Under the pieces are notes generated by a model that searched no databases, was not told the DNA's origin, and saw nothing but the letters and a program-made list of their open reading frames with translations. A stretch of 64,000 bases of DNA from a bacterium D16-36 (GTDB taxonomy: Bacteria > Bacillota > Clostridia > Lachnospirales > Lachnospiraceae): positions 1 through 64,000 of the forward strand of contig RAYF01000020.1 of NCBI GenBank assembly GCA_003611745.1, written 5' to 3'. Position numbers and translations under genes: made by a program. Shown piece by piece: positions 18,866 through 27,657 of this stretch (positions are counted from its first letter, which is position 1; each line of letters starts with the position of its first letter).

Positions 18866-19615
18866 TTGACGGTTCAGATAGCGCTCTGTGATGATGAAAG
18901 AGCAGATTTAGAAAAAACAGAAAGATTGCTGAGTGCCTGTGGGCAGAATTACCCGGAATCAGATTTTGTGATTCAGTGCTTTGAAGATACAGATGAATTG
19001 CTTTTTATGGTTAAAGAGAGTAATTATTTACCGGATTTGGTATTTCTGGATATTTATATGCCGGGAAAACAGGGGGAAAATATGCCGCTGGGAATGGAAG
19101 TTGCGAGGAAACTCCGTGAAATAGGGAGTGGGGCAAAACTTATTTTCCTAACTGCTTCCAAGGAACATGCTTTGGAGGCGTTTGATGTTGAGGCTTCCGA
19201 TTACCTTATTAAACCGCTATCAAAAGGGAAGTTATGTTCCAGAATGGATATGCTTTTGGAGAAGATAGAGCAGGAGCGGAAAAAATATATCCTACTGAAA
19301 AGGGCAGAGAGAATCATAAAAGTATCATTAAATGATGTGGTATACTGTGAAGCCCAGAGGAAACAGCAGTATATCTATATGGCAGATGGGACAGAACTGG
19401 TCCAGAGCCTGACGCTAGAAAAGATTTACTGTATGTGTTCTATCTGCAGGGAATTTGTGCGGGTAGGAAGTTCTTATATCGTTAATCTGGAACATATTGA
19501 CAGCATGAATGCACAAGAGGTGAATTTGGATAATGGGCGGACAATCTATCTGCCCAGAGGAGCTTATCGGTGTCTGCGGGAACAGTATTTGGATTATTAT
19601 TGTGGGAAGGGATAA
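18866..19615 (+). CDS. LytTR-family response regulator (AgrA-like)
   Basis: A 249-residue response regulator. The receiver domain begins IALCDDE and carries the acceptor aspartate in LVFLDIYMPG and the conserved lysine in DYLIKPLSKG. The C-terminal LytTR DNA-binding domain (about 145-245) has VVYCEAQRKQQYIYMADG, FVRVGSSYIVNLEHI and LPRGAYRCLREQYLDYY. I chose the TTG at 18866, 2 nt after the kinase stop. It is preceded by GGAAAGGGGAG at good distance and gives the standard N terminus. A longer in-frame version would overlap the kinase and adds no conserved sequence. It is the cognate regulator of the upstream kinase and probably controls the NRPS genes. I could not identify its binding repeats. 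Confidence 0.93.
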   Translation: MTVQIALCDDERADLEKTERLLSACGQNYPESDFVIQCFEDTDELLFMVKESNYLPDLVFLDIYMPGKQGENMPLGMEVARKLREIGSGAKLIFLTASKEHALEAFDVEASDYLIKPLSKGKLCSRMDMLLEKIEQERKKYILLKRAERIIKVSLNDVVYCEAQRKQQYIYMADGTELVQSLTLEKIYCMCSICREFVRVGSSYIVNLEHIDSMNAQEVNLDNGRTIYLPRGAYRCLREQYLDYYCGKG

Positions 19616-19620
19616 AGCAA

Positions 19621-22600
19621 ATGAAAGAAACAGGGTTGAATCAGGCGCAGCGTGAGATTGCTTTAAGCGAGCGCACTTATAAAGGAGATGCGGTCAATGT
19701 CATTTCTGTAAAGCTGGTCTTGATGGAATTTACAGCACTGCAGGTAAAAGAAGCGGCAGAAATGGTATTTAAGAATGCAGACATAGCTGCCGCTGTCCTT
19801 GATACTAGAGGCAGGGAGGAGAAGTTTGCCCTTTGTGGCAGGGCAGCCTCCCATTGCAGTCTCCTGCCAGAAATGGAACAGGAAGAGGCATGCCGTTATG
19901 TGCAGAAAAAAGACTGTGTGCCGTTAGGGTATCCGGAAGAATTATATGATGCGGCAGTAATCCCACTGCGGGAGGGCGGAGCCATGCTTTATGCCCGTTT
20001 TCACCATATCATTATAGATGGGTATGGCATGTGCCTTTTTGCGCAGAAGGTGCTTGATATCCTTGCAGGAAAAGAAGCAGGGATATCTGTTTTCTTCGAT
20101 GATAAGATGGAAGAATGCCGGGAAACTGCTGATACCGCCAGGGCGGCAGGCATGATAAAAGACAGTGAGGCCTTTTGGCGGGATATGTTTTCCGACGCAG
20201 AATTTGAACCGGCTGTTTTTGCGGACGCCGCAGAAAGTGTGGAAAAGATATCTGTTCCTTATAAACCGGAGAGTGGGCTTAAGGAGCGTGTAGAACACTT
20301 TGCCAGAGAAAACAGCGTAACGGTGCCGTATGTTTTGGCGGCGGCATATGCGGTTTACCTTGCGGAGGCTACGGGTAAAAAGGACGCCGTTTTTTTAATG
20401 CCGCGTTTAAACCGGAAAGAAGCGGAAATGAAGACGCTGGGCTGCTATACGCTTCTGGTTCCGGTGCGGGTAAGGGTGGGGCAGGCGGATTCTTTTGCAG
20501 AGGTCTGCCGGAAGGTACAAAAAGCTGCCAGATTGTCATCAGAATATAAGGAATATGGTTTTGGAAATATATTACGCGTTCTGAGGGGGGAAAACCTGGC
20601 TGCAGGCAGCCTTTCAGAATATGTATTTAATTATTACCGTTATGAAATTCAGACAGAACTGGAATATTCTCTGGAATTAAGTGTGGCAGGGGCAATGCAT
20701 AACCATTTTACTTGGAATATTTTTCAGGCAGATGGGGAGATGTCCTTTGTTTTTGACTTGAGAAAGGGCGTTTATGACGCGCAGAGGGCAGAATATTTTG
20801 CAGAAAGCATTGTTCGCATACTGAACTGCGGCATTGGGGGGAAGCCTGTCTGTGATATACCAGTTCTTGGGGACATGGAGCAGGGGCATCTCTTTTCTGT
20901 CAGGGGGAAAGAGGTGGAGATAGATGAAAATGCAACGATTCCCTCTTTGTTCCAGAATGCGGTATACAGATATGGGGCGCGCCCTGCTTTATATGCAGGA
21001 GAGGAAAGTTATACTTTTGACGGGCTGGATAAGGCATCTGATGCAATTGCCTGCGGTCTGATGGAAAAGGGCGTGCAGAATGGGGACAGTGTGGCATTTA
21101 TGCTGAAAAGGGATATACGCCTGATTCCAACTATGCTTGGAATTGCAAAGACGGGTGCGGCGTTTATCCCTGTTGATCCTATGTATCCAAAAGACAGGGT
21201 GAGTTATATCATAGAGGACAGCCAGGCGAAGTTCCTAATCTCATCAGCGGATGTGGCAGCGGCGGAAGAATATGAATACCTCGCGGTAGAAGAGCTGCTT
21301 TCCCATACAGGGGAAGAGCTGAAACTGCCAAAGATACGGCAGGGACAGACAGCATACAGCATATATACATCCGGGACGACAGGAAAGCCGAAAGGAGTCC
21401 TGCTCACACATAGGGGGATTGTAAATATTGTGCATCCGGATAACAACCCTTTCAACCGTGACATCGTATCCAATGGGACAGGAATTGTGGCAATTGGTTC
21501 TATTTGTTTTGACATATCGTTGTTTGAGATTTTTGTGCCGCTTTTAAATGGTCTGTTTGTAGAGCTTGGAAATGAAAAAGCAATGGTTGACGCCGGGGAG
21601 CTTGCAAAACATATTTTACGCCACGGGGCAGATATTTTGCACTGTACGCCATCTAGGATGGTATCTTATCTTAGGAATCCTGATTTTGCCTTAGCGCTTA
21701 AAGGGATTAAATCTGTGCTTTCTGCGGGCGAGGTACTGCCGGAAAGCCTCGTTCATGAATTAAAAAATAATTACGGAATACGTATTTATAACGGCTATGG
21801 GCCTACAGAAACAACGATAGGGGCAACCATAACGGAATCTGGGGACAGCCGGACGATTGGAGTGCCAATAGCAAACACAGGGCTCCTGCTCCTGAATAAA
21901 AGCGGAAAGCAGGTGCCATATGGCGCATCCGGGGAAATCTGCATTTACGGGGCAGGTGTAGGAATCGGATACAAAGGCAGAAAAGAAGAAACGGAAAAAA
22001 AGTTTACAGATTATGCCGGAAGGAGGCTGTACCATACCGGGGATATAGGGCGTTTTTGCTGGGACGGAAAACTGCTGTATTATGGGCGCTGCGACCGTCA
22101 GGTTAAGCTTAGGGGGCTTCGGATAGAGCTGACTGAGATAGAGAATGTAATGGGAACATACGAAAATGTGTCCCAAGCAGTCTGTATTGTGAAAAAAATC
22201 GAAAGGACAGAGCATCTGGCTGCTTTTTTTACGACAGAAAAGGGCTGTACAGTTGATACAGGGCTGCTAAAGGAATATTTAAAAGAAAAGCTTCCGTCTT
22301 ATATGGTGCCCGATATTTTAAAAGAGCTGGATCAGATGCCTCAGACGCCGGGCGGGAAAACAGATATAAAAGAACTGGGGGAGCTTCCTGTTGATTTTAC
22401 AAGGGAATACCGGGCGCCGGAAAACGATATGGAAAGAGCTGTCTGTAAAGCTTTTTCCAATGTGCTTGGGATAGGGCAGGTTGGGCTTGACGATAATTTT
22501 TTTGAGCTTGGCGGGGATTCTTTGAGCGCTGTGGAACTGATGGTGGATATTGAACAAGAGATTAAATTTGGGGAAGCAGCGGAAATTGATTATGGAGATG

Positions 22601-23838
22601 TTTTCCGGTATCCGACGCCTGCAAAACTTGCTGCAAAAATAAGTGAGGATGGAGGCAGGAGAAGTTATCCGATTGGAAGCTTGGATTATACAGGGATTGA
22701 TGCGTATCTTGCAAAAAACAGCAGCAGGGAAGAGGCCGGCAGGGAGCTTGGCAATGTACTTATAACGGGAGCTTCCGGATATCTTGGGGTCCATATTTTG
22801 GTCGACTTATTGAAAAATCCAAAAGCCTGCCAGAAAATATTCTGCCTTGTGCGTCCGGGCGGACGGCGGACAGCCGTACAGCGCATGAAGAGTACGTTGT
22901 TTTATTATGCGGAAGAGGATTTCTCCGAGAGTTATGGGAAAAAATGGTTTGTTGTAGAGGGGGATATTACAGAACCGCAGATTTTCGAGGAGGATTTTAC
23001 AGAACATATTGATACGGTTATTAATTCGGCTGCAAATGTTTCCCACTTTGTTTATGGGAACAGCCTTGAACGTGTAAATGTGGGCGGAGTGAAAAATCTG
23101 ATTGCATATGCGCTGCAGGAAGGCGCCCTGCTTTGCCAGGTTTCTACAATCAGTGTAGGAGGGGCATGCGGCGCCGCCCATGAACCAATGGAGTTTACAG
23201 AGAACTGCTTGTATATCGGGCAGGAAATATTTAACCAGTATATTTATTCCAAATATATGGCGGAATATGTGTTGCTAAAGGCAGCAGTTGAAAAAGGGCT
23301 TGCGGTAAAGATTATGCGGGTGGGGAACCTGCAGGGCAGGAGCAGCGATGGTGAGTTTCAGATGAATATGAGGACAAATGCATTTACCCGCCAGCTTTCT
23401 GCCTACATAAAAATGTGTACGGTCCCAGAATCGATATATCATGCGAGCGTTAATTTTTCTCCTGTGGATGAAACGGCGCACATGATTACAGTGCTTGCGA
23501 AAACGGATTTGTGCCACACGGTCTTCCATGTGTATCCGCCCAAAGAGGTCGAATTTGTCAGGCTATTTGCATCGCTTGGCAAGATGGGGCATAAGGTCCG
23601 CATGGTACCAGACGGGGAATTTGAGGAATTATTGCAGTCGATGAAGCAGTCAGAAGAAGGGCGTGCTGTCACAGAGGGGCTGCTGACCGAAAGGTCTGGA
23701 GAAGGATATCGGGAAATACCTGTTACACAGGAAACGACAAACGCCCTGCTTGCACTGGCAGGGGAAGCGTGGCTTCCTGTTACGGAAGAATACCTAAACC
23801 GGTATCTGAATGCCTTAGAGGGCATGGACATGTTTTAA
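19621..23838 (+). CDS. One-module NRPS, C-A-T-R, reductive release
   Basis: A 1405-residue synthetase. The condensation domain has HHIIIDG (about 128). The adenylation domain has IYTSGTTGKPKG (about 581), FDISLFE with the amino-binding aspartate, and YGPTETT. The carrier is FELGGDS (about 964). The thioester reductase has GASGYLG (about 1050) and the SDR motif YIYSK. The chosen ATG at 19621 lies 5 nt after the regulator stop with GGAAGGGAT before it; a start at 19570 would overlap the regulator. Because it begins with a C domain it must receive an acyl or peptidyl donor. NRPS1, however, ends in its own reductase, so direct hand-over is not obvious. It may use a separate donor and make a second, smaller aldehyde. 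Its A and R domains resemble A3 and R of NRPS1. Confidence 0.94.
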   Translation: MKETGLNQAQREIALSERTYKGDAVNVISVKLVLMEFTALQVKEAAEMVFKNADIAAAVLDTRGREEKFALCGRAASHCSLLPEMEQEEACRYVQKKDCVPLGYPEELYDAAVIPLREGGAMLYARFHHIIIDGYGMCLFAQKVLDILAGKEAGISVFFDDKMEECRETADTARAAGMIKDSEAFWRDMFSDAEFEPAVFADAAESVEKISVPYKPESGLKERVEHFARENSVTVPYVLAAAYAVYLAEATGKKDAVFLMPRLNRKEAEMKTLGCYTLLVPVRVRVGQADSFAEVCRKVQKAARLSSEYKEYGFGNILRVLRGENLAAGSLSEYVFNYYRYEIQTELEYSLELSVAGAMHNHFTWNIFQADGEMSFVFDLRKGVYDAQRAEYFAESIVRILNCGIGGKPVCDIPVLGDMEQGHLFSVRGKEVEIDENATIPSLFQNAVYRYGARPALYAGEESYTFDGLDKASDAIACGLMEKGVQNGDSVAFMLKRDIRLIPTMLGIAKTGAAFIPVDPMYPKDRVSYIIEDSQAKFLISSADVAAAEEYEYLAVEELLSHTGEELKLPKIRQGQTAYSIYTSGTTGKPKGVLLTHRGIVNIVHPDNNPFNRDIVSNGTGIVAIGSICFDISLFEIFVPLLNGLFVELGNEKAMVDAGELAKHILRHGADILHCTPSRMVSYLRNPDFALALKGIKSVLSAGEVLPESLVHELKNNYGIRIYNGYGPTETTIGATITESGDSRTIGVPIANTGLLLLNKSGKQVPYGASGEICIYGAGVGIGYKGRKEETEKKFTDYAGRRLYHTGDIGRFCWDGKLLYYGRCDRQVKLRGLRIELTEIENVMGTYENVSQAVCIVKKIERTEHLAAFFTTEKGCTVDTGLLKEYLKEKLPSYMVPDILKELDQMPQTPGGKTDIKELGELPVDFTREYRAPENDMERAVCKAFSNVLGIGQVGLDDNFFELGGDSLSAVELMVDIEQEIKFGEAAEIDYGDVFRYPTPAKLAAKISEDGGRRSYPIGSLDYTGIDAYLAKNSSREEAGRELGNVLITGASGYLGVHILVDLLKNPKACQKIFCLVRPGGRRTAVQRMKSTLFYYAEEDFSESYGKKWFVVEGDITEPQIFEEDFTEHIDTVINSAANVSHFVYGNSLERVNVGGVKNLIAYALQEGALLCQVSTISVGGACGAAHEPMEFTENCLYIGQEIFNQYIYSKYMAEYVLLKAAVEKGLAVKIMRVGNLQGRSSDGEFQMNMRTNAFTRQLSAYIKMCTVPESIYHASVNFSPVDETAHMITVLAKTDLCHTVFHVYPPKEVEFVRLFASLGKMGHKVRMVPDGEFEELLQSMKQSEEGRAVTEGLLTERSGEGYREIPVTQETTNALLALAGEAWLPVTEEYLNRYLNALEGMDMF

Positions 23839-23864
23839 AAATGTGAGGGAGGGATGGTAAAGCT

Positions 23865-25307
23865 ATGGTTACAGTTGCTTTATGGAGTTTTGCTGTATTT
23901 CTTGCTTCTGTGTTTGCAGGGATTTTGTCGGGCATTACACTTGAACCGAAATATAACGGCATGGTCCGGGCGGCGGTATGGAGTGCTGCAGCGCTGGTTG
24001 GTTATGCTGCTTCATTTATCAGTTACCGGATAAACCTGTATAATGATACTATGGGTATTTTGGGGCTTTCTGTTTTTGTCTGTATTGTATCACAGATTTT
24101 ATATGAGGGCACGTGGTCCGTAAAGTTGGCGATAGCCCTTATGGGCTGTTTAATTGCAAATGTCATCACATTCATGCTGTGCGGGACGACGGATACTTTG
24201 GTTGCCCCGATGCTCGGGCTGATGGAGGAGAGTCCTTATGAAACACCAAACCTTTTGTTCTTTATCGGGATAAAGCTAGTTATTTATGGTGTGTCGGTCT
24301 TTCTCTACGTCCGTTTCCTGAGAAAATATATCCATAACACGGTAAAATCCGTTGAGGGGAATATGACGACATTTGTACCTCCATTAGTGGTGTCGGTAGT
24401 GGGGTTTTATGTGATTAACAGGTTTTCAAGCCGCATTGGGATTTTGCCGAATAATTTCTGGTTTTTTCCACTGTATATTACTATATGTGTGATATTCCTT
24501 GTGGAATTTTGGATGATATTTTATTCCATCAACCAGAGTGCTGTGACGATGAAGACGGCGGCAGAGCTGAATGTAGCGACAAGCATCCAGCAGTCAATGC
24601 TTCCCTGTATTTTTCCCGCTTTCCCTGATAAAGAGGAAATTGACATATATGCCACAATGGATCCGGCAAGGGAGGTAGGCGGCGACTTTTATGATTTTTT
24701 TATGGTGGATGAGAGGCATGTGGCAATCGTTATAGCGGATGTATCCGGCAAAGGAGTTCCGGCAGCCTTGTTTATGGTAATCGGAAAGACCCTGATTAAG
24801 GACCATACGCAGCCGGGGGAAGATTTGGGAACCGTATTCTCAGAGGTCAACAATATTCTGTGCGAATCTAACAGTGAGGGGATGTTCATCACTGCTTTTG
24901 AGGGAGTTCTTGACATTGTGACAGGTGAATTTCATTTCGTAAACGCGGGGCATGAAATTCCTTTTATCTGCAGGGCAGGAGAAATGTTTGAACCATATAA
25001 AATCCATGCCTGCTTTGTCCTTGCAGGAATGGAAGACATTCATTATAGAGAGGGGAGCCTTACGCTTGAGGCAGGGGATAAGATATTTCTATATACCGAC
25101 GGCGTGACAGAAGCAACAAACGCAGGGAATAAACTGTATGGAATGCAGCGGCTGGGCGATATCCTGCGGGAAAACAGCACAAAATCCCCAACAGAGATTC
25201 TGCCGGCAGTGAGGGAAGATATAGACAGTTTTGTAGGAAGTGCGCCGCAGTTTGACGACATCACTATGCTCTGTTTGGAATATAAAGGAAGGAAGAAGGG
25301 GGTATAG
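23865..25307 (+). CDS. Membrane SpoIIE/RsbU-type PP2C serine phosphatase
   Basis: The 480-residue protein has a multi-pass N-terminal membrane region (about 1-225, six or more hydrophobic helices) and a linker containing TSIQQSMLPCIFP. This linker is the usual lead-in to RsbU/SpoIIE phosphatase domains. The catalytic part (about 265-475) has REVGGDFYDFF, IADVSGKGVPAALFM, VNAGHEIPF and LYTDGVTEA, with the metal-binding aspartates in place. It should dephosphorylate an anti-sigma-antagonist STAS protein, most simply the one encoded at 25746-26042. The membrane region may sense a signal or associate with the exporter. Its stop abuts the next start (TAGTGATG), so expression is coupled. Confidence 0.93.
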   Translation: MVTVALWSFAVFLASVFAGILSGITLEPKYNGMVRAAVWSAAALVGYAASFISYRINLYNDTMGILGLSVFVCIVSQILYEGTWSVKLAIALMGCLIANVITFMLCGTTDTLVAPMLGLMEESPYETPNLLFFIGIKLVIYGVSVFLYVRFLRKYIHNTVKSVEGNMTTFVPPLVVSVVGFYVINRFSSRIGILPNNFWFFPLYITICVIFLVEFWMIFYSINQSAVTMKTAAELNVATSIQQSMLPCIFPAFPDKEEIDIYATMDPAREVGGDFYDFFMVDERHVAIVIADVSGKGVPAALFMVIGKTLIKDHTQPGEDLGTVFSEVNNILCESNSEGMFITAFEGVLDIVTGEFHFVNAGHEIPFICRAGEMFEPYKIHACFVLAGMEDIHYREGSLTLEAGDKIFLYTDGVTEATNAGNKLYGMQRLGDILRENSTKSPTEILPAVREDIDSFVGSAPQFDDITMLCLEYKGRKKGV

Positions 25308-25309
25308 TG

Positions 25310-25717
25310 ATGAAAGAATTGACAATTGCTGCAACCGTGGAAAATATTCAGACAGTTACGGATTTTGTAAATGAGCAGCTGGAAGCCATAGGCTGCCCGA
25401 TGAAAGCACAGACACAGATAGATATTGCTATCGACGAGCTTTTTGGGAATATTGTCCATTATGCGTATCATCCTGAAGTCGGTGCTGCAACCGTGCGCGT
25501 GGAAGTGGAGGAGGAGCCATTGGCAGTCAGGATCAGCTTTATTGATCATGGCATTTCTTACGACCCATTGGCAAGGGATGATCCGGATGTTACGCTGTCC
25601 GCAGAAGAGCGGGAAATAGGGGGATTGGGAATTTATATGGTTAAAAAAATCATGGACAATATCTCTTATGAATATAAGGATGGTCAGAATATACTTAGGA
25701 TTTTAAAAAAAATATAA
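25310..25717 (+). CDS. RsbW/SpoIIAB-like serine kinase (anti-sigma type)
   Basis: The 135-residue protein is a compact GHKL ATPase with N-box IDIAIDELFGNIVHYAY, G1-like FIDHGISYDPLA and G2-like GGLGIYMVKKIMD. In partner switching, such kinases phosphorylate a STAS antagonist and sequester a sigma factor or another target. No sigma factor gene lies in the island, so the target may be encoded elsewhere or may not be a sigma factor. I chose the ATG at 25310; a GTG 3 nt upstream overlaps the phosphatase stop and is also possible. It resembles the C-terminal domain of the MATE fusion. Confidence 0.9.
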   Translation: MKELTIAATVENIQTVTDFVNEQLEAIGCPMKAQTQIDIAIDELFGNIVHYAYHPEVGAATVRVEVEEEPLAVRISFIDHGISYDPLARDDPDVTLSAEEREIGGLGIYMVKKIMDNISYEYKDGQNILRILKKI

Positions 25718-25745
25718 TTATAAAAAAGCAAGGAGGAAAAATAAT

Positions 25746-26042
25746 ATGGTCATTACGAAAACAAAGGAAGGGACATCATTGACACTTGTAATAGAGGGGA
25801 GGCTGGATACAACGACAGCCCCACAGCTGGAGTCGGAGCTAAAAAGCAATATAGACGGCGTAGACAAGCTGGTTTTGGAATTTTCATCGCTGGAATACAT
25901 ATCATCGGCGGGGTTAAGGGTGCTGCTTGTCGCGCAGAAGATTATGAATAAGCAGGGAAGCATGGTGATAAGAAATGTAAACGAGGATGTGATGGATATA
26001 TTTGATGTCACAGGCTTTGCTGATATTCTGACAATTGAATGA
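25746..26042 (+). CDS. STAS-domain anti-anti-sigma protein (RsbV/SpoIIAA-like)
   Basis: The 98-residue product is a single STAS domain. The conserved LEGRLDTTTAP-type start (here IEGRLDTTTAP) is followed by LVLEFSSLEYISSAGLRVLL, in which the serine of YISSAG is the usual phosphorylation site. It should switch between the phosphorylated and free form through the kinase at 25310-25717 and the phosphatase at 23865-25307. GGAGGA lies before the ATG. It is the last gene of the island and is followed by hairpins and a terminator. Confidence 0.93.
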   Translation: MVITKTKEGTSLTLVIEGRLDTTTAPQLESELKSNIDGVDKLVLEFSSLEYISSAGLRVLLVAQKIMNKQGSMVIRNVNEDVMDIFDVTGFADILTIE

Positions 26043-26053
26043 CAGTTTTAGGG

Positions 26054-26195
26054 TTTATTCTCGCGTACGCAACGAGCCAAACGCAAGCTTGCTTGCACTT
26101 GGCGACTGCGCGCGGGTCAAATACCCCGCCCCTTGGGGCGGACATGCTAAAGAGAAGCTAAGGCATGCCCCGTAGCTTGCTGCGGGGTATTTGAC
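26054..26195. repeat. Right flanking repeat and nested hairpins of the NRPS island
   Basis: The 31 nt at 26054-26084 are the reverse complement of 5915-5945 with one mismatch. Then follow a small palindrome (GCAAGCTTGC) and a large hairpin with a perfect 14-bp outer stem (26116-26129 with 26182-26195, GTCAAATACCCCGC and complement). Inside it is a CCCCG-loop-CGGGG stem. This mosaic of palindromes is non-coding and typical of dispersed intergenic repeats. Confidence 0.7.
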
Positions 26196-26201
26196 TAACA
26201 C

Positions 26202-26240
26202 CCCCTGCAAAAATATTTTGCAGGGGCTCAATTTTTTTTT
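26202..26240 (+). terminator. Strong intrinsic terminator of the NRPS2 transcript
   Basis: A perfect 11-bp stem (CCCCTGCAAAA at 26202-26212 with its complement at 26216-26226) and a 3-nt loop are followed by CTCAA and nine T residues (26232-26240). Confidence 0.88.
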
Positions 26241-26251
26241 GACAATATAGT

Positions 26252-26731
26252 TCACCTTAATTCAATAGATTCTTTTCCTGTGAGATGCTCAATGGAAAAC
26301 TCCATCATGCACAGGGATTTCCAGTATTTATTGATTTCTTCCTGCCTGCCGGACTCGGTATCTTCCGGATAATATCTGACAGCTAATAGCCAGGCGGCTC
26401 TCCTGACTTCTTTCTCATCCTCCAGAATGCGGATTCTGCCAAAAGCAATGGCGCTCCGGTAGTACGTTGTGTATTTTGGCGGAACGATATGGTCCTGCTC
26501 GACTACACAAAAAGATGCCTTATCACATGTTCTGATGGCATCAATCTTGTGGCCTTCCTTTGCTCCATGGAAATATAGCATGGAGTTTTCATATACATAG
26601 CTGAGGGGAACGGCATAAGGATAGCCGTCATCTCCTGACAGCGCTAAAACGCCGGAAGTACCCTTTTTTAGAATTTCAATACTTTTTTCAGGGGTTAAGA
26701 TTTGTTTTTTTCTGCGCATTTCTCTAAACAT
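26252..26731 (-). CDS. Nim-like / pyridoxamine 5'-phosphate oxidase family flavoprotein
   Basis: The 159-residue protein has the split-barrel PNPOx-like fold signature: GVLALSGDDGYPYAVPLSYVY, LYFHGAKEGHKIDAI and ASFCVVEQDHIV, with a C-terminal WKSLCMMEFSIEHLTGKES. This family includes NimA-type nitroimidazole reductases and other FMN proteins. The short length and the missing PNPOx C-terminal motif argue against a vitamin B6 enzyme. It is co-directed with, and just downstream of, the Crp/Fnr gene, which suggests a shared transcript and a redox or nitro-compound response. Substrate specificity is not visible. Confidence 0.85.
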   Translation of the reverse strand: MFREMRRKKQILTPEKSIEILKKGTSGVLALSGDDGYPYAVPLSYVYENSMLYFHGAKEGHKIDAIRTCDKASFCVVEQDHIVPPKYTTYYRSAIAFGRIRILEDEKEVRRAAWLLAVRYYPEDTESGRQEEINKYWKSLCMMEFSIEHLTGKESIELR

Positions 26732-26792
26732 GTTTTATCTCCTTATAATGTGTTTTGTGAATATATTACTATGGGAATATTATACTCTGTAT

Positions 26793-27452
26793 TTATAACA
26801 GCTTAAAACAATTTCTTTCAAATTCCAGAAGCCCTTCCTTACGCATCTTGCTAAGTTCATTTGACATTGCGCTCCGATCGACAAAAAGAAAGTCGGCAAG
26901 TTGCTGGCGGTTAAATGGAATTGCAAAGCTTGAGCTGTTTTGCCGCGTGGCTTCTTCAGATAAATAAGAGATGAGTTTTTCCCGTATCGAGCGCTTGGAC
27001 ATATGGCTGAGTTTTCGTACAACTTTTCTATTTTTTTCGGATATTGAAAAAAATAGATTCTGCACAACCATGGTATGAAAACGGCAGGCGGAAGAGCAGG
27101 TTGTAATGATCTGTTTCGCATTGAAGAACATAACAACACTGTCTTCTGCGGCAACCACATCATTTAGAAGCGGCTCGCTTTCTGGAGCGATGTATGCCTC
27201 TCCAAACATTTCTCCCATGCTGATTTGTTCCAATATACTCCGGTTTCCCCAGTAATCGTCTTTTTGAATATGGAGACGGCCGCCAACCAAAATCATAATG
27301 TTGCTTAAATGTTCACCTTCCCTTAAAACGTATTCCCCTTTTTTGTAGTGATGCACTTGCGCATCCAGACAGAGGAGCATAGAAGCAATCTCATCGTTAG
27401 CAATCCCAGCAAATAGTTTTGTTTTTTTGAGGACAGGAATATATTTTTTCAC
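26793..27452 (-). CDS. Crp/Fnr-family transcription regulator
   Basis: The 219-residue protein has an N-terminal cyclic-nucleotide-binding-type beta roll (about 10-120, with YKKGEYVLREGEHLSNIMILVGGRLHI) and a C-terminal winged helix (about 150-219, with FNRQQLADFLFVDRSAMSNELSKMRKEGLL). No N-terminal cysteine cluster of classical FNR is present, so the signal is unknown. Lachnospiraceae regulators of this kind commonly sit beside Nim-like and ferredoxin genes. A good promoter and a palindrome lie just upstream on the minus strand. The divergent ferredoxin-like gene may be its target. Confidence 0.9.
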   Translation of the reverse strand: MKKYIPVLKKTKLFAGIANDEIASMLLCLDAQVHHYKKGEYVLREGEHLSNIMILVGGRLHIQKDDYWGNRSILEQISMGEMFGEAYIAPESEPLLNDVVAAEDSVVMFFNAKQIITTCSSACRFHTMVVQNLFFSISEKNRKVVRKLSHMSKRSIREKLISYLSEEATRQNSSSFAIPFNRQQLADFLFVDRSAMSNELSKMRKEGLLEFERNCFKLL

Positions 27453-27473
27453 GCTACTCTCCTTTTTGTTGTA

Positions 27474-27525
27474 AAAACAACAGACTTGTTTTGTTTATTA
27501 TATTATTATCAAACCGTAAAATCAA
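27474..27525 (-). promoter_or_regulatory. Promoter and palindromic operator of the Crp/Fnr gene
   Basis: On the minus strand TTGATT (27525-27520) and TATAAT (27502-27497) are separated by 17 nt, a near-consensus sigma-A promoter. The palindrome AAAACAA-CAGAC-TTGTTTT at 27474-27492 covers the expected start of transcription, as an autorepression site would. Confidence 0.65.
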
Positions 27526-27657
27526 TACACTTTCAGAAATAAGCACGGAAATGAATATATATACTGAAAATTGATTTCCGTGAGAAATAAGGTACAGCGA
27601 AGGGCTGCTAATGGCTAAATGTGGTCAATATTTTTAAAACTGAAAAGGAGTGAGAGT

